A DNA stretch of 64,000 nt, taken from assembly GCF_015207105.1 (NCBI RefSeq), contig NZ_JADEXO010000001.1:62001-126000 (forward strand), written 5' to 3'. Source of the stretch: a cf. Phormidesmis sp. LEGE 11477. GTDB lineage: Bacteria; Cyanobacteriota; Cyanobacteriia; Phormidesmidales; Phormidesmidaceae. Below the pieces are notes generated by a model, which was not told the DNA's origin, made no database searches, and worked only from the letters and a program-made list of their open reading frames with translations. Both the position numbers and the translations under genes were made by a program. This document shows positions 36,497 through 44,275 of the stretch, one piece after another; within the stretch, counting starts at the first letter, position 1; every line of letters starts with the position of its first letter.

Positions 36497-38086
36497 CTAG
36501 CTTCCTGATGTAACCGCATCTAGCTTTCGCTGGAACAGGTCAGTCAAGAACGTAATCACTCGGCGCTTGCGTAGTTTTATATTGGCGTTCAGCGACATGC
36601 CAGATCGTAGTTCTAACGGCACCCCATCGGCGACAAACTGCTGTGAATCTAGCAAGACTTCTGCTGGAAAGCGATAGAAAGGGAACACCTCGTCTGGGGG
36701 CAGCGCATCCGTGCCGATACTGGTCAACGTGCCTTCTACGTCGCCGAATTCGCTAAATGAGTAGGCGTCAATTCGAACGTCTACTTTTTGACCAACTTGG
36801 ACAAAGCCAATGTCTCTATTAGGGATGAAAACCCGTGCTACGAGCGCATCTTGAGGCACAATCTCCATCATAGGCTCAGTAGAGTTGGCGACATAACCAG
36901 GGCGGTTGGCTTTCAAATTGAAGACCGTTCCAGTTACTGGCGCGGTTAAAGCCTGATATTTGATGCTTTGGGCCAACTGCGCTCTCTGGCTGGCAAGTTC
37001 AGATAGCTGGCGATCGTTCTCTAGCAGGCGCTGAGTAAGCTGACTGTCAATTTCAGCGATTCGTTGATTGTTGACCGAAATTCGATCTTGCAGCGTCTCT
37101 CGTGATTCAAAAGAAGTCCGCGAGACCTCCTGATTGGCCTGTGATATCTGAAAAGACAGCCGATCGACTTCTTCCTTGAGCGTATTTACTTGGGTTTGAC
37201 TGTTGTTAACTTCCTGCTTTTGCTGTAAGTAGGAAAGTTCTGCAACTGCGCCTTCTTCATTGAGGACTTTGAACCGGCTTAAGATATCTTGATTGGTTGC
37301 TAGTTCGCTGCGAGCATTCGCTAGCTGTAGCCTGGTTTGATTGAGTTGCTCAGATAGCTGAGCAGACTGCAGCCGATTGATTTGCTGTTGGGAAGCGAGC
37401 CTAGAGGTGGCAGTCTCCATGCGGTCAAGCTGTTCAGGAGAAAGTCCGGCAGTATCACCCGTGATTTGGGCCTGATAGAGCTGATTGCTGGCTAATAGCT
37501 GAGCGCGATCACGTCCCCGTTGAACCAGATCAGCAGAGATACCAGCCGGAGCCACGGCGTCAGCCGCACCCGATAGCTGCGCCCGGTAGTAGTCGTTCTC
37601 AGCGTTCAGGCGCTCGGCAATGTCTCTATTCGATTCGAGCTGCGCCTCTGTGGCCGTTTCATCTAAAGTCGCGACCACCTGACCCCTTTCGACCAGCTCG
37701 CCTTCTGTGACCATAATCTCTTCGACCACGCCGCCGACTGGTGCCTGTACCACCTGCACAACGCCTTCTGGCTCTAGCTTGCCTTGAGCCGCTACGGTTT
37801 CTTCAACCCTGGCAATGCAGGCCCAGGTGACCGAAGCTACAGTGACGCCCATGATGGAAAGTGCGATCGCCTTTGCCCAGCGAGGGGACTGCTTCAAAAT
37901 GACTGGCTGATCAAATGACTGGGGCACATAAGGCACCACAGGGGCATCGCCATCACCATTGCTGGGGCCGCCGTTCGTACTAAAGCCACCATTACCACTA
38001 CCAGACGCACCGTTGCCGCCGGCCTGACCATTTCCGAGGCTGCCATTACCTGGTACTAGCTTGGGTCTATTAGAAGTACTCGTCAT
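36497..38086 (-). CDS. HlyD-family type I secretion adaptor
   Basis: The protein links the inner-membrane ABC exporter to an outer-membrane channel. A Gly/Asn/Ser-rich cytoplasmic N-terminus of about 60 residues is followed by one membrane helix (about 75-92), lipoyl half one (VVQAPVGGVVEEIMVTEGEL), a long coiled-coil (about 130-370), lipoyl half two (ALTAPVTGTVFNLKANRPGY), and a beta-barrel domain (RVFIPNRDIGFVQVGQKVDV). The length is typical of cyanobacterial HlyD. The exporter gene ends 5 bases upstream. The Gly/Asn-rich cytoplasmic tail is unusual. Confidence 0.9.
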   Translation of the reverse strand: MTSTSNRPKLVPGNGSLGNGQAGGNGASGSGNGGFSTNGGPSNGDGDAPVVPYVPQSFDQPVILKQSPRWAKAIALSIMGVTVASVTWACIARVEETVAAQGKLEPEGVVQVVQAPVGGVVEEIMVTEGELVERGQVVATLDETATEAQLESNRDIAERLNAENDYYRAQLSGAADAVAPAGISADLVQRGRDRAQLLASNQLYQAQITGDTAGLSPEQLDRMETATSRLASQQQINRLQSAQLSEQLNQTRLQLANARSELATNQDILSRFKVLNEEGAVAELSYLQQKQEVNNSQTQVNTLKEEVDRLSFQISQANQEVSRTSFESRETLQDRISVNNQRIAEIDSQLTQRLLENDRQLSELASQRAQLAQSIKYQALTAPVTGTVFNLKANRPGYVANSTEPMMEIVPQDALVARVFIPNRDIGFVQVGQKVDVRIDAYSFSEFGDVEGTLTSIGTDALPPDEVFPFYRFPAEVLLDSQQFVADGVPLELRSGMSLNANIKLRKRRVITFLTDLFQRKLDAVTSGS

Positions 38087-38091
38087 TTGAT

Positions 38092-41000
38092 TTATTCTCC
38101 CTGCTGCTCATATAGGCAGTAATAGCGGCCTTTAAGAGCCATTAGTTCTTCGTGCGTACCCAGTTCTACAACTGACCCTTTGTCCATGACTAGAATACGG
38201 TCGGCCTGACGGATAGTACTGAGTCGGTGTGTGATAAAAAATACCGTGCGACCCTGCGCCCACTGCTTTAAGTTGTAGCAAACTTGAGCTTCGGTATCGT
38301 AATCTAGGGCGCTAGTGGCCTCATCTAGAATTAGCAGGCGAGGATTTTGCAGGACAGTACGGGCGATCGCAATGCGCTGCCGCTGTCCCCCTGAAAGTGA
38401 GGACCCACGCTCACCTACCCGAGAATTGTAGCCGCCGGGCAAATCCATGATGAAGTTATGGGCGTTAGCGATTTTGGCCGCCGTAATCACACTGTTGGTA
38501 TCGGCTTGAGGATTAGTTAGCGCGATGTTGTCTTGAATGCTGCCTTCAAATAGCAAGCTGTCTTGTGGCACAATGCCGACCTGCTGCCGCAAAGAATACA
38601 GCTCAACCTTGCTGATGTCGTAATTGTCGATCAAGATCCGGCCCGATTCTGCGTTGTATAAACGCGGTAGCAGCTTCATCAACGTACTTTTACCCGAACC
38701 GCTTTGGCCGACGATACCGATAAATTCACCTTTGTGAAATTCTAGGTTGATATTGATCAGCTGCAGTGGCCCTGATGGAGTAAAGCGAAAAGAAAGATCC
38801 TCATACTTCACATTGCCCTGAATTTCAGGCATCGGGATCTGAGCGCGATCTTCTTCAGCCTGCTCCTGGGGATGGTCGATAATGTCGCTGAGACGCTCTA
38901 GAGACAGCGCAGTTTCCTGGAAGTTTTGCCATAGCTGTGTCAGGCGCAGTAGCGGCTGCGTCACGTAGCCAGAGATAATTCTAAAAGCAATCAGTCCACC
39001 TAGCGTCAGGTTGCCTTCTAGTACCAGAGACGCGCCAAACCACAGTACTAGTAGGCCAGAGAGCTTGTTTAGAAATCCACTAGCCGAGCCAGCCGTAGTC
39101 GAAGTCAGCACCGTTTTGAAGCCGTCGCTGACATACCTGGCGTATTTTTCCTGCCATTTCCAGCGGGTTTTAAGCTCCATGTTCTGTGCTTTTACTGTCT
39201 GCACACCCGAGAGCGCTTCTACTAGAAATGATTGCGTTTCGGCGTTGCGCTCTGCCTTGGCCCTGAGCTGCCGTCGCACGATCGGTGAGACAAAGAAAGT
39301 CAAGATCATAAACAGCGGAATCGTTGCTAGCGATACAAACGTTAGCTTGATGCTATAGATGAACATCACCAGAATATAGACAACCGAGAACAGTGCATCG
39401 AGCACTACCGTCAGGGCAGTCCCTGTCAAGAACTGACGGATATTTTCTAGCTCGTTAACGCGGCTAGAAAGCTCACCCACTGGTCGCCGATCAAAGTATC
39501 GCAGCGGCAGTCGCAGCAGGTGGTCAATAATCTCAGCCCCTAAGGCCATATCGATCCGGTTAGTGGTATCGACAAATAGGTAGGTCCGCAGACTGGTCAA
39601 AATAGCTTCAAAGACGGCTACTACCACCAGAAAAACGCCCAGCACGTGCAAAGTATCAATGCTGTTTTGCATGATTACCCGGTCAATGATCACCTGGACC
39701 ATTAGCGGGTTAGCTAAGCCAAATAGCTGAACAAATAGCGAGGCGACCAGTACTAGGCTAAGCGTGCCTCTATATTTCTTTAGAGAAGGAATAAACCAAG
39801 ACAGGCCAAACTTTTGCTGTGGCGTTTGCTCAGTGGTTTCGACCAGCAGCACTTCGCCTTCTGGTCCCCAGATCTCGGCAAATGCCTCGGGCGAGTGGCG
39901 AATAATTTTATTTTCTGCTGGAACGCCCAGCACATATTCAGAAGGAGAGGTTTCGTAAACAACAGCAAAGCCATCTCGCCAGTTAATCAATGCCAGTCTA
40001 GGCAGGCGATCTATAGAACTAGCCGGAACCTTAGCCAACTGCGGTTTTAGTCCGATTAGATCCGCGACTGCGCCACATGCCGTCAAAGATAGATGACCTA
40101 ACCTTTCTTTTTGGTTAACTAAAACCCGCTCGACCACATCTCGCTTGAACGGCATACCAAAGTGCTGGGCGATCATGGCAAAACAGGCTAGGGCTGTCCC
40201 CACATCTTCGCGCCCGCGCATGACCGGATACTTCAGAGCTTTGGCCCGATCAGAGCCTTCTTCTACGATGTTAGAGTCATAGGTCAGCTCTGGGGCGTAG
40301 GGTGTGTTTCTACTGGTGTTATCAACAAAAGTCGGCGTAATAAGATCGGCTGAGGAACTGCTGATATCAACGCCTGTCGATAGATCGCTGATGTCCCTGG
40401 GCTCATCGCTAAGCGCTAAAGCAGCGTTAGAATCCGCACTCCTCGGCCCGCTTTGGCTGGCTAGCTGACGCATGTCAATGCCGATGAGCCGCGTGTTTCT
40501 CTCGCTGGTAATGCGTCCATCTAGCATCTCTTGAAGCAGCCAGCTACCCGCTGGGTATTGAGCGATGCTCTGTGAGCTGACAAACCATAGCTGACTGGGC
40601 GAAGCGCTGTCGATAGTGACGGGACCAGCGCGTAGGGTGCGGGCGATCGCACCAGCTTGCAGCCGATGCGCTGTTTCAGCTAGATCATCGACGCTGCGAG
40701 CCTGTACCTGAAAATACTGACTGACTAGATCAAAGACTTCGGCCAGATAGCAATAGTCAGTGACTGCCTGAGCAAATCGCTCGTTGGTGGTCAACAGCTG
40801 TCTGAGCATGCCAATCGGGATCGTAATCGCCTCTACTTCTGACGAGGCGATCGCCGTTTCACAAGGTACGCCTCTGACTAGCCCTGCGAGCCCTAGCACC
40901 GATTTTGGCTTGAGCAAATCCAGCGTCATCGGCGATCGCTTATTGGCGTCGTAGCCCAGCAGACGAGCTTGGCCGGTTAGGATCACTACGACCTGATGAG

Positions 41001-41151
41001 GCATAGACTCTCGGCGCAAAATTGGCTGTCCGATTCGATAACGCAATCGTTGGCTATCGACAGCGAGTGATTGTAAAACCGGCGGCGGTAGCTGATCGAA
41101 AGGAAAAACTTCCCCTAAGCTCTGGTCGAGTGAGATATCGGTATAGGTCAT
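38092..41151 (-). CDS. Type I secretion ABC exporter with cNMP-binding-like and degenerate C39 domains
   Basis: Domains in order: cyclic-nucleotide-binding-like fold (about residues 30-125), a linker rich in Ser/Asp, a C39 peptidase-like domain (about 305-440), six membrane helices (about 460-740), and an ATPase. The ATPase has Walker A GIVGQSGSGKST, signature LSGGQRQRIAIAR and Walker B LLILDEATSALD. In the C39-like domain the catalytic Cys position reads DVGTALACFAMI and the His position reads WRDGFAVVYE, so both are lost. It should act as a substrate-binding module, like the CLD of HlyB. The cargo is probably RTX-type proteins. Confidence 0.9.
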   Translation of the reverse strand: MTYTDISLDQSLGEVFPFDQLPPPVLQSLAVDSQRLRYRIGQPILRRESMPHQVVVILTGQARLLGYDANKRSPMTLDLLKPKSVLGLAGLVRGVPCETAIASSEVEAITIPIGMLRQLLTTNERFAQAVTDYCYLAEVFDLVSQYFQVQARSVDDLAETAHRLQAGAIARTLRAGPVTIDSASPSQLWFVSSQSIAQYPAGSWLLQEMLDGRITSERNTRLIGIDMRQLASQSGPRSADSNAALALSDEPRDISDLSTGVDISSSSADLITPTFVDNTSRNTPYAPELTYDSNIVEEGSDRAKALKYPVMRGREDVGTALACFAMIAQHFGMPFKRDVVERVLVNQKERLGHLSLTACGAVADLIGLKPQLAKVPASSIDRLPRLALINWRDGFAVVYETSPSEYVLGVPAENKIIRHSPEAFAEIWGPEGEVLLVETTEQTPQQKFGLSWFIPSLKKYRGTLSLVLVASLFVQLFGLANPLMVQVIIDRVIMQNSIDTLHVLGVFLVVVAVFEAILTSLRTYLFVDTTNRIDMALGAEIIDHLLRLPLRYFDRRPVGELSSRVNELENIRQFLTGTALTVVLDALFSVVYILVMFIYSIKLTFVSLATIPLFMILTFFVSPIVRRQLRAKAERNAETQSFLVEALSGVQTVKAQNMELKTRWKWQEKYARYVSDGFKTVLTSTTAGSASGFLNKLSGLLVLWFGASLVLEGNLTLGGLIAFRIISGYVTQPLLRLTQLWQNFQETALSLERLSDIIDHPQEQAEEDRAQIPMPEIQGNVKYEDLSFRFTPSGPLQLININLEFHKGEFIGIVGQSGSGKSTLMKLLPRLYNAESGRILIDNYDISKVELYSLRQQVGIVPQDSLLFEGSIQDNIALTNPQADTNSVITAAKIANAHNFIMDLPGGYNSRVGERGSSLSGGQRQRIAIARTVLQNPRLLILDEATSALDYDTEAQVCYNLKQWAQGRTVFFITHRLSTIRQADRILVMDKGSVVELGTHEELMALKGRYYCLYEQQGE

Positions 41152-41200
41152 AGTAGGAAAAAAGCCTGGGGCGCTGCATCGAAAACTAGCTGAAGCAATC

Positions 41201-41232
41201 GCTATAAAACAGATATAGAGCTGTTTTATAGC
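41201..41232 (-). terminator. Hairpin in the exporter upstream region
   Basis: Perfect 12-base arms GCTATAAAACAG and CTGTTTTATAGC (41201-41212 and 41221-41232) enclose an 8-base loop. It sits 50 bases before the exporter start, so it could be a regulatory leader structure rather than a terminator. Confidence 0.55.
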
Positions 41233-41267
41233 TGTAGATCTAAAGCTAATCTAGGGCTATCGGCCCT

Positions 41268-41295
41268 GATTCAAGGCCAGGATTAGCCTTGAATC
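41268..41295 (-). terminator. Hairpin downstream of the parvulin-like gene
   Basis: Perfect 10-base arms GATTCAAGGC and GCCTTGAATC (41268-41277 and 41286-41295) enclose an 8-base loop. A short AGGGC/GCCCT hairpin is adjacent. It lies between the parvulin-like gene and the exporter gene. No T-run follows on the minus strand. Confidence 0.5.
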
Positions 41296-41411
41296 TTCAT
41301 TAGATTAACAATGGATGGACATGCCGTAGGTGATTTCTCGGTGAACCCTTAACAAAGATAAGTACACGAAACTAGTACGATCGTCAGGAATGTATAGATG
41401 CTACGAAAGGA

Positions 41412-42248
41412 TTAGCCCGCCATTGCCTGAGGCGAGAGCGTTTCGTCTGGGCCTACCGCATTAGGCGCGGCAGCGCTGAGCAACCTTTCGTCTAGAACCG
41501 CTTCGCCTGCTGCTTCATCTGGCGCATTAGGCATAATTGTATTCACAGAAACCGTCTGAATCTGCTGCTTTAGCCATGCTTGGAACTTTTCGGCTAGTAG
41601 GCGTCTACGCATAACGTCATCAAACTTTGCTGGTTCAAACTGCTCTAGTCTGGCAATGACTAACCACTCGCCGATCTGAGTTGGCGACCACAGCTGTCTG
41701 GGTTTACTGACGGTCAGCATTCGGCTCAAAATAGGATGAGGCACACTGAGCTCTACTGGGCCTACCACCCCGCCCGTTTTTGATTCTTGCCCTTCAGAAT
41801 ATCGACTCGCCAGCTCCGCAAAAGAAGCTCCGTCGTCATTCAAACGAAAGTAAAGCTCTTGCGCTAGGCTAGCGTCCTTAGTTCTGATCAGTGAATAAGT
41901 CACCTGGTCGAGCTGCGCCTTTCGCTCTAAAAAATACGACTCGATTTGAGTACCCCAGGTCTGCTCTTGAAAAAGCTCTAACCGCCGCTCTCTGATAGCT
42001 GCATCCAGCATTTCTTCAGGTGAATGGTTTTGCTGCTGGCACCACGCCTGACGCTGTTCTTCTGAGAAAATGCCCCGCTTGCCACAAAACACTTCCATCG
42101 CCTTTTGAGGGTCACAGGCGATATCTGCCGTCGCTTGATCGACGATAAACTCCTGCACAAACTGCGGCAGCAGACGATATTTTCGCAGCCTTGCTACTAG
42201 CTCTGCGGCGTCGAGTGTCTCTTGACCAATCTGAAGAATTGCTGACAT
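41412..42248 (-). CDS. Parvulin/SurA-like peptidyl-prolyl isomerase of the secretion cluster
   Basis: The protein has a helical N-terminal SurA-like region (about residues 1-125) and then a parvulin-type rotamase region: QVTYSLIRTKDASLAQELYF, then FAELASRYSEGQESKTGGVV, and GEWLVIARLEQF. No signal peptide is present, unlike SurA, so it should act in the cytoplasm. Genes of this kind occur beside cyanobacterial type I exporters; here it precedes the ABC gene on the same strand by 260 bases. It may keep cargo unfolded or presentable, which is inference. I chose ATG 42248, with GGAAGAAA upstream, over a GTG at 42272. Confidence 0.78.
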   Translation of the reverse strand: MSAILQIGQETLDAAELVARLRKYRLLPQFVQEFIVDQATADIACDPQKAMEVFCGKRGIFSEEQRQAWCQQQNHSPEEMLDAAIRERRLELFQEQTWGTQIESYFLERKAQLDQVTYSLIRTKDASLAQELYFRLNDDGASFAELASRYSEGQESKTGGVVGPVELSVPHPILSRMLTVSKPRQLWSPTQIGEWLVIARLEQFEPAKFDDVMRRRLLAEKFQAWLKQQIQTVSVNTIMPNAPDEAAGEAVLDERLLSAAAPNAVGPDETLSPQAMAG

Positions 42249-42312
42249 ACGGCGATTTCTTCCATAGCACACATCAAGGGATACACCAGTCGGGCGATTC
42301 CTACTTAGAAAT

Positions 42313-42363
42313 ATCTCGCCTAGCTAAACATCTCGCTTAACTAAACACCTCGCCTAACTAAGT
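42313..42363. repeat. 17-base tandem triple repeat
   Basis: Three abutting copies of ATCTCGCCTAGCTAAAC type (42313-42329, 42330-42346, 42347-42363) differ by two to four bases. The location is upstream of the parvulin-like gene, where copies could act as protein-binding sites. Confidence 0.8.
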
Positions 42364-42514
42364 AAGCCCAAAAGAGCACTCTTTCTAATCAAGGTATATA
42401 GTTACATACCCTACTAAATACCACACATCACCTCAAATACATCTGCATAAAAGCTTTACCATAGCTAGAAAATGCACAAGGGTTCTGTGAAGAGCGCTAC
42501 CTTATATAAACCTC

Positions 42515-42543
42515 TATCTACTGCATATTTGCTGCAGTAGATA
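42515..42543 (+). terminator. Hairpin upstream of yidD
   Basis: Perfect 11-base arms TATCTACTGCA and TGCAGTAGATA (42515-42525 and 42533-42543) enclose a 7-base loop. It lies 44 bases before yidD, so it may be an operator or leader structure rather than a terminator. Confidence 0.5.
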
Positions 42544-42587
42544 ACTTAATTTAGATACAAAGTTGTGCCACCAAGCCGCTCTTGGAA

Positions 42588-42815
42588 ATGAAACTTACTC
42601 TTCTACTGCTTATTAAAGGCTATCGGCAGCTAGTATCCCCTCTGTTCCCACCTATGTGTCGATTTGAGCCTACTTGCTCGCGCTATGCCCTAGAAGCGAT
42701 CGATCGCTTTGGCCCACTACAGGGTAGCTGGCTAACGGCTAAGCGCTTTTGTCGCTGTCATCCGCTTCACCCTGGCGGATACGACCCTGTGCCAGAAAAA
42801 GAGTCAATACTTTAA
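42588..42815 (+). CDS. yidD: Membrane protein insertion efficiency factor
   Basis: A 75-residue YidD protein, thought to help YidC insert inner-membrane proteins. An amphipathic hydrophobic N-terminus ([20 protein letters not shown]) leads to the cysteine-containing core [35 protein letters not shown], then GGYDPVP. It is complete. I chose ATG 42588 over TTG 42582. It is not beside rnpA/yidC as in many bacteria, but 39 bases before the PhoH-like gene. Confidence 0.92.
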   Translation: MKLTLLLLIKGYRQLVSPLFPPMCRFEPTCSRYALEAIDRFGPLQGSWLTAKRFCRCHPLHPGGYDPVPEKESIL

Positions 42816-42854
42816 GGGCCAACGCTGTAAAGACCATGCCGTAAAAGCCAAATT

Positions 42855-44198
42855 ATGAAGAAAATTTACGTCCTCGATACCAATGTACTGCTGCACGATC
42901 CAAATGCAATGCTGCGGTTTGAGGACAACGAAGTGCTGCTGCCTATTACCGTGATTGAAGAGCTCGATCGGTTCAAGAAGCGACCTGAGGAAATGGGCCG
43001 TAATGCTCGTCAGACGTCGCGGATGCTGGATGCGCTTAGAAAGCAGGGCAGCATCACAGCGGGCATTACGCTCAAAAATGGCGGTCAGCTTAAAGTCGCT
43101 CTTTGTGATCGCGAAACCTTAAAGGCGCTACCAGTAGAGCTGATGACCAGCGAAGGTGGAGACAATGCCATTTTGGCAGTAGCGCTAGAGGCCAAACAGC
43201 ACTGTGAGTGCCCGGTGGTGATGGTCAGCAAAGACACCAACATGCGGATCAAGGCTGACACGCTAGGACTGACGGCAGAAGACTATGAAACGGACAAAAT
43301 TGATGTAGACGAACTCTACACGGGCATGGGGGAAGTGCTAGTGAGCGCCGAGCAAATGAGCGCACTCTTTCAGCCAGGGGGAACTGAGCTGGCGAGCCAG
43401 GAGAAGCTTGCAGGAAAGTTCTTTCCTAACCAAGCGCTGACGCTGATTGACGTGAATAACCCTAGCCATACGGCGCTGGCTATCATCCGCTCAGATGGGC
43501 ATTTGACCTCTCTGCCCAAGCTGCCTTACAGCGGCGTTTCCCGTATCCAAGCGCGAAATAGAGAGCAGCGATTTGCGTTTTCTTTGCTGCTAGACGATAG
43601 CGTGCCACTAGTGACGCTAGTGGGTAAAGCCGGTACGGGCAAAACGCTGCTGGCGATCGCAGCGGGCCTGCAAAAGGTCACCGAAGAAAAGCGCTACACT
43701 CGCCTGCTAATCTCGCGTCCGGTGGTGCCGATGGGTAAAGATATCGGCTATTTGCCTGGAGATATGACCGAAAAGCTAACGCCTTGGATGCAGCCACTGT
43801 ATGACAATTTCGATCTGATTTTTAATACTCAAGATACGACTGATAAACCGGCCCACTGGCGTCGCGGTCACGAAGATTTGTTAGAGATGGGCCTATTGCA
43901 GATCGAAGCGCTGACCTATATACGTGGGCGTACTATCCCCAAGCAATTTTTCGTCATTGATGAAGCCCAAAACCTAACGCCGCACGAGGTGAAGACGATC
44001 TTGACTAGAGCCGGGGAAGGGACCAAAATCGTGCTCACTGGAGACACCGCACAGATTGATAACCCTTATGTAGATGCGGCTAGCAACGGATTGACCTACG
44101 TGATTGAACGCTTTCGCAACGATCCGCTAGCAGGTCACGTGACGCTATATCAAGGTGAGCGATCAGACCTAGCAGCGCGGGCTGCAAACCTGCTCTAA
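42855..44198 (+). CDS. PIN-PhoH family ATPase (YlaK-like)
   Basis: The N-terminal PIN domain (residues 1-135) shows YVLDTNVLLHDPNAML, PITVIEELDRFK and a MVSKDTNMRIKA segment, supplying the acidic cluster expected of an RNase. The C-terminal PhoH ATPase shows Walker A LVGKAGTGKTLLAIAAG near residue 255, RPVVPMGKDIGYLPGD, and Walker B FFVIDEAQNLTPHEVKTIL, then LTGDTAQID. Fusions of this type have been described as RNA helicase/RNases. This is the full-length fused form. It follows yidD closely and precedes the dynamin-like gene. Confidence 0.9.
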   Translation: MKKIYVLDTNVLLHDPNAMLRFEDNEVLLPITVIEELDRFKKRPEEMGRNARQTSRMLDALRKQGSITAGITLKNGGQLKVALCDRETLKALPVELMTSEGGDNAILAVALEAKQHCECPVVMVSKDTNMRIKADTLGLTAEDYETDKIDVDELYTGMGEVLVSAEQMSALFQPGGTELASQEKLAGKFFPNQALTLIDVNNPSHTALAIIRSDGHLTSLPKLPYSGVSRIQARNREQRFAFSLLLDDSVPLVTLVGKAGTGKTLLAIAAGLQKVTEEKRYTRLLISRPVVPMGKDIGYLPGDMTEKLTPWMQPLYDNFDLIFNTQDTTDKPAHWRRGHEDLLEMGLLQIEALTYIRGRTIPKQFFVIDEAQNLTPHEVKTILTRAGEGTKIVLTGDTAQIDNPYVDAASNGLTYVIERFRNDPLAGHVTLYQGERSDLAARAANLL

Positions 44199-44275
44199 AC
44201 GGTATGATCTTTCTATAGGAGACATCATCTGTAGGAGATATCTCTAGCTAGACTTTCATCCTGAGGCAAGCTGTC

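Larger units (their letters stand above)
42249..42587. other. 339-base region between parvulin-like gene and yidD
   Basis: No gene is supported. The region contains the 17-base triple repeat at 42313-42363 and the hairpin at 42515-42543. It must hold the promoters for two divergent units. Confidence 0.5.

Noticed and set aside
44199-44275. Two similar TATAGGAGACATC / TGTAGGAGATATC stretches before the dynamin gene
   Set aside because: Too many mismatches and too short to separate from chance or from ribosome-binding-site-like sequence.
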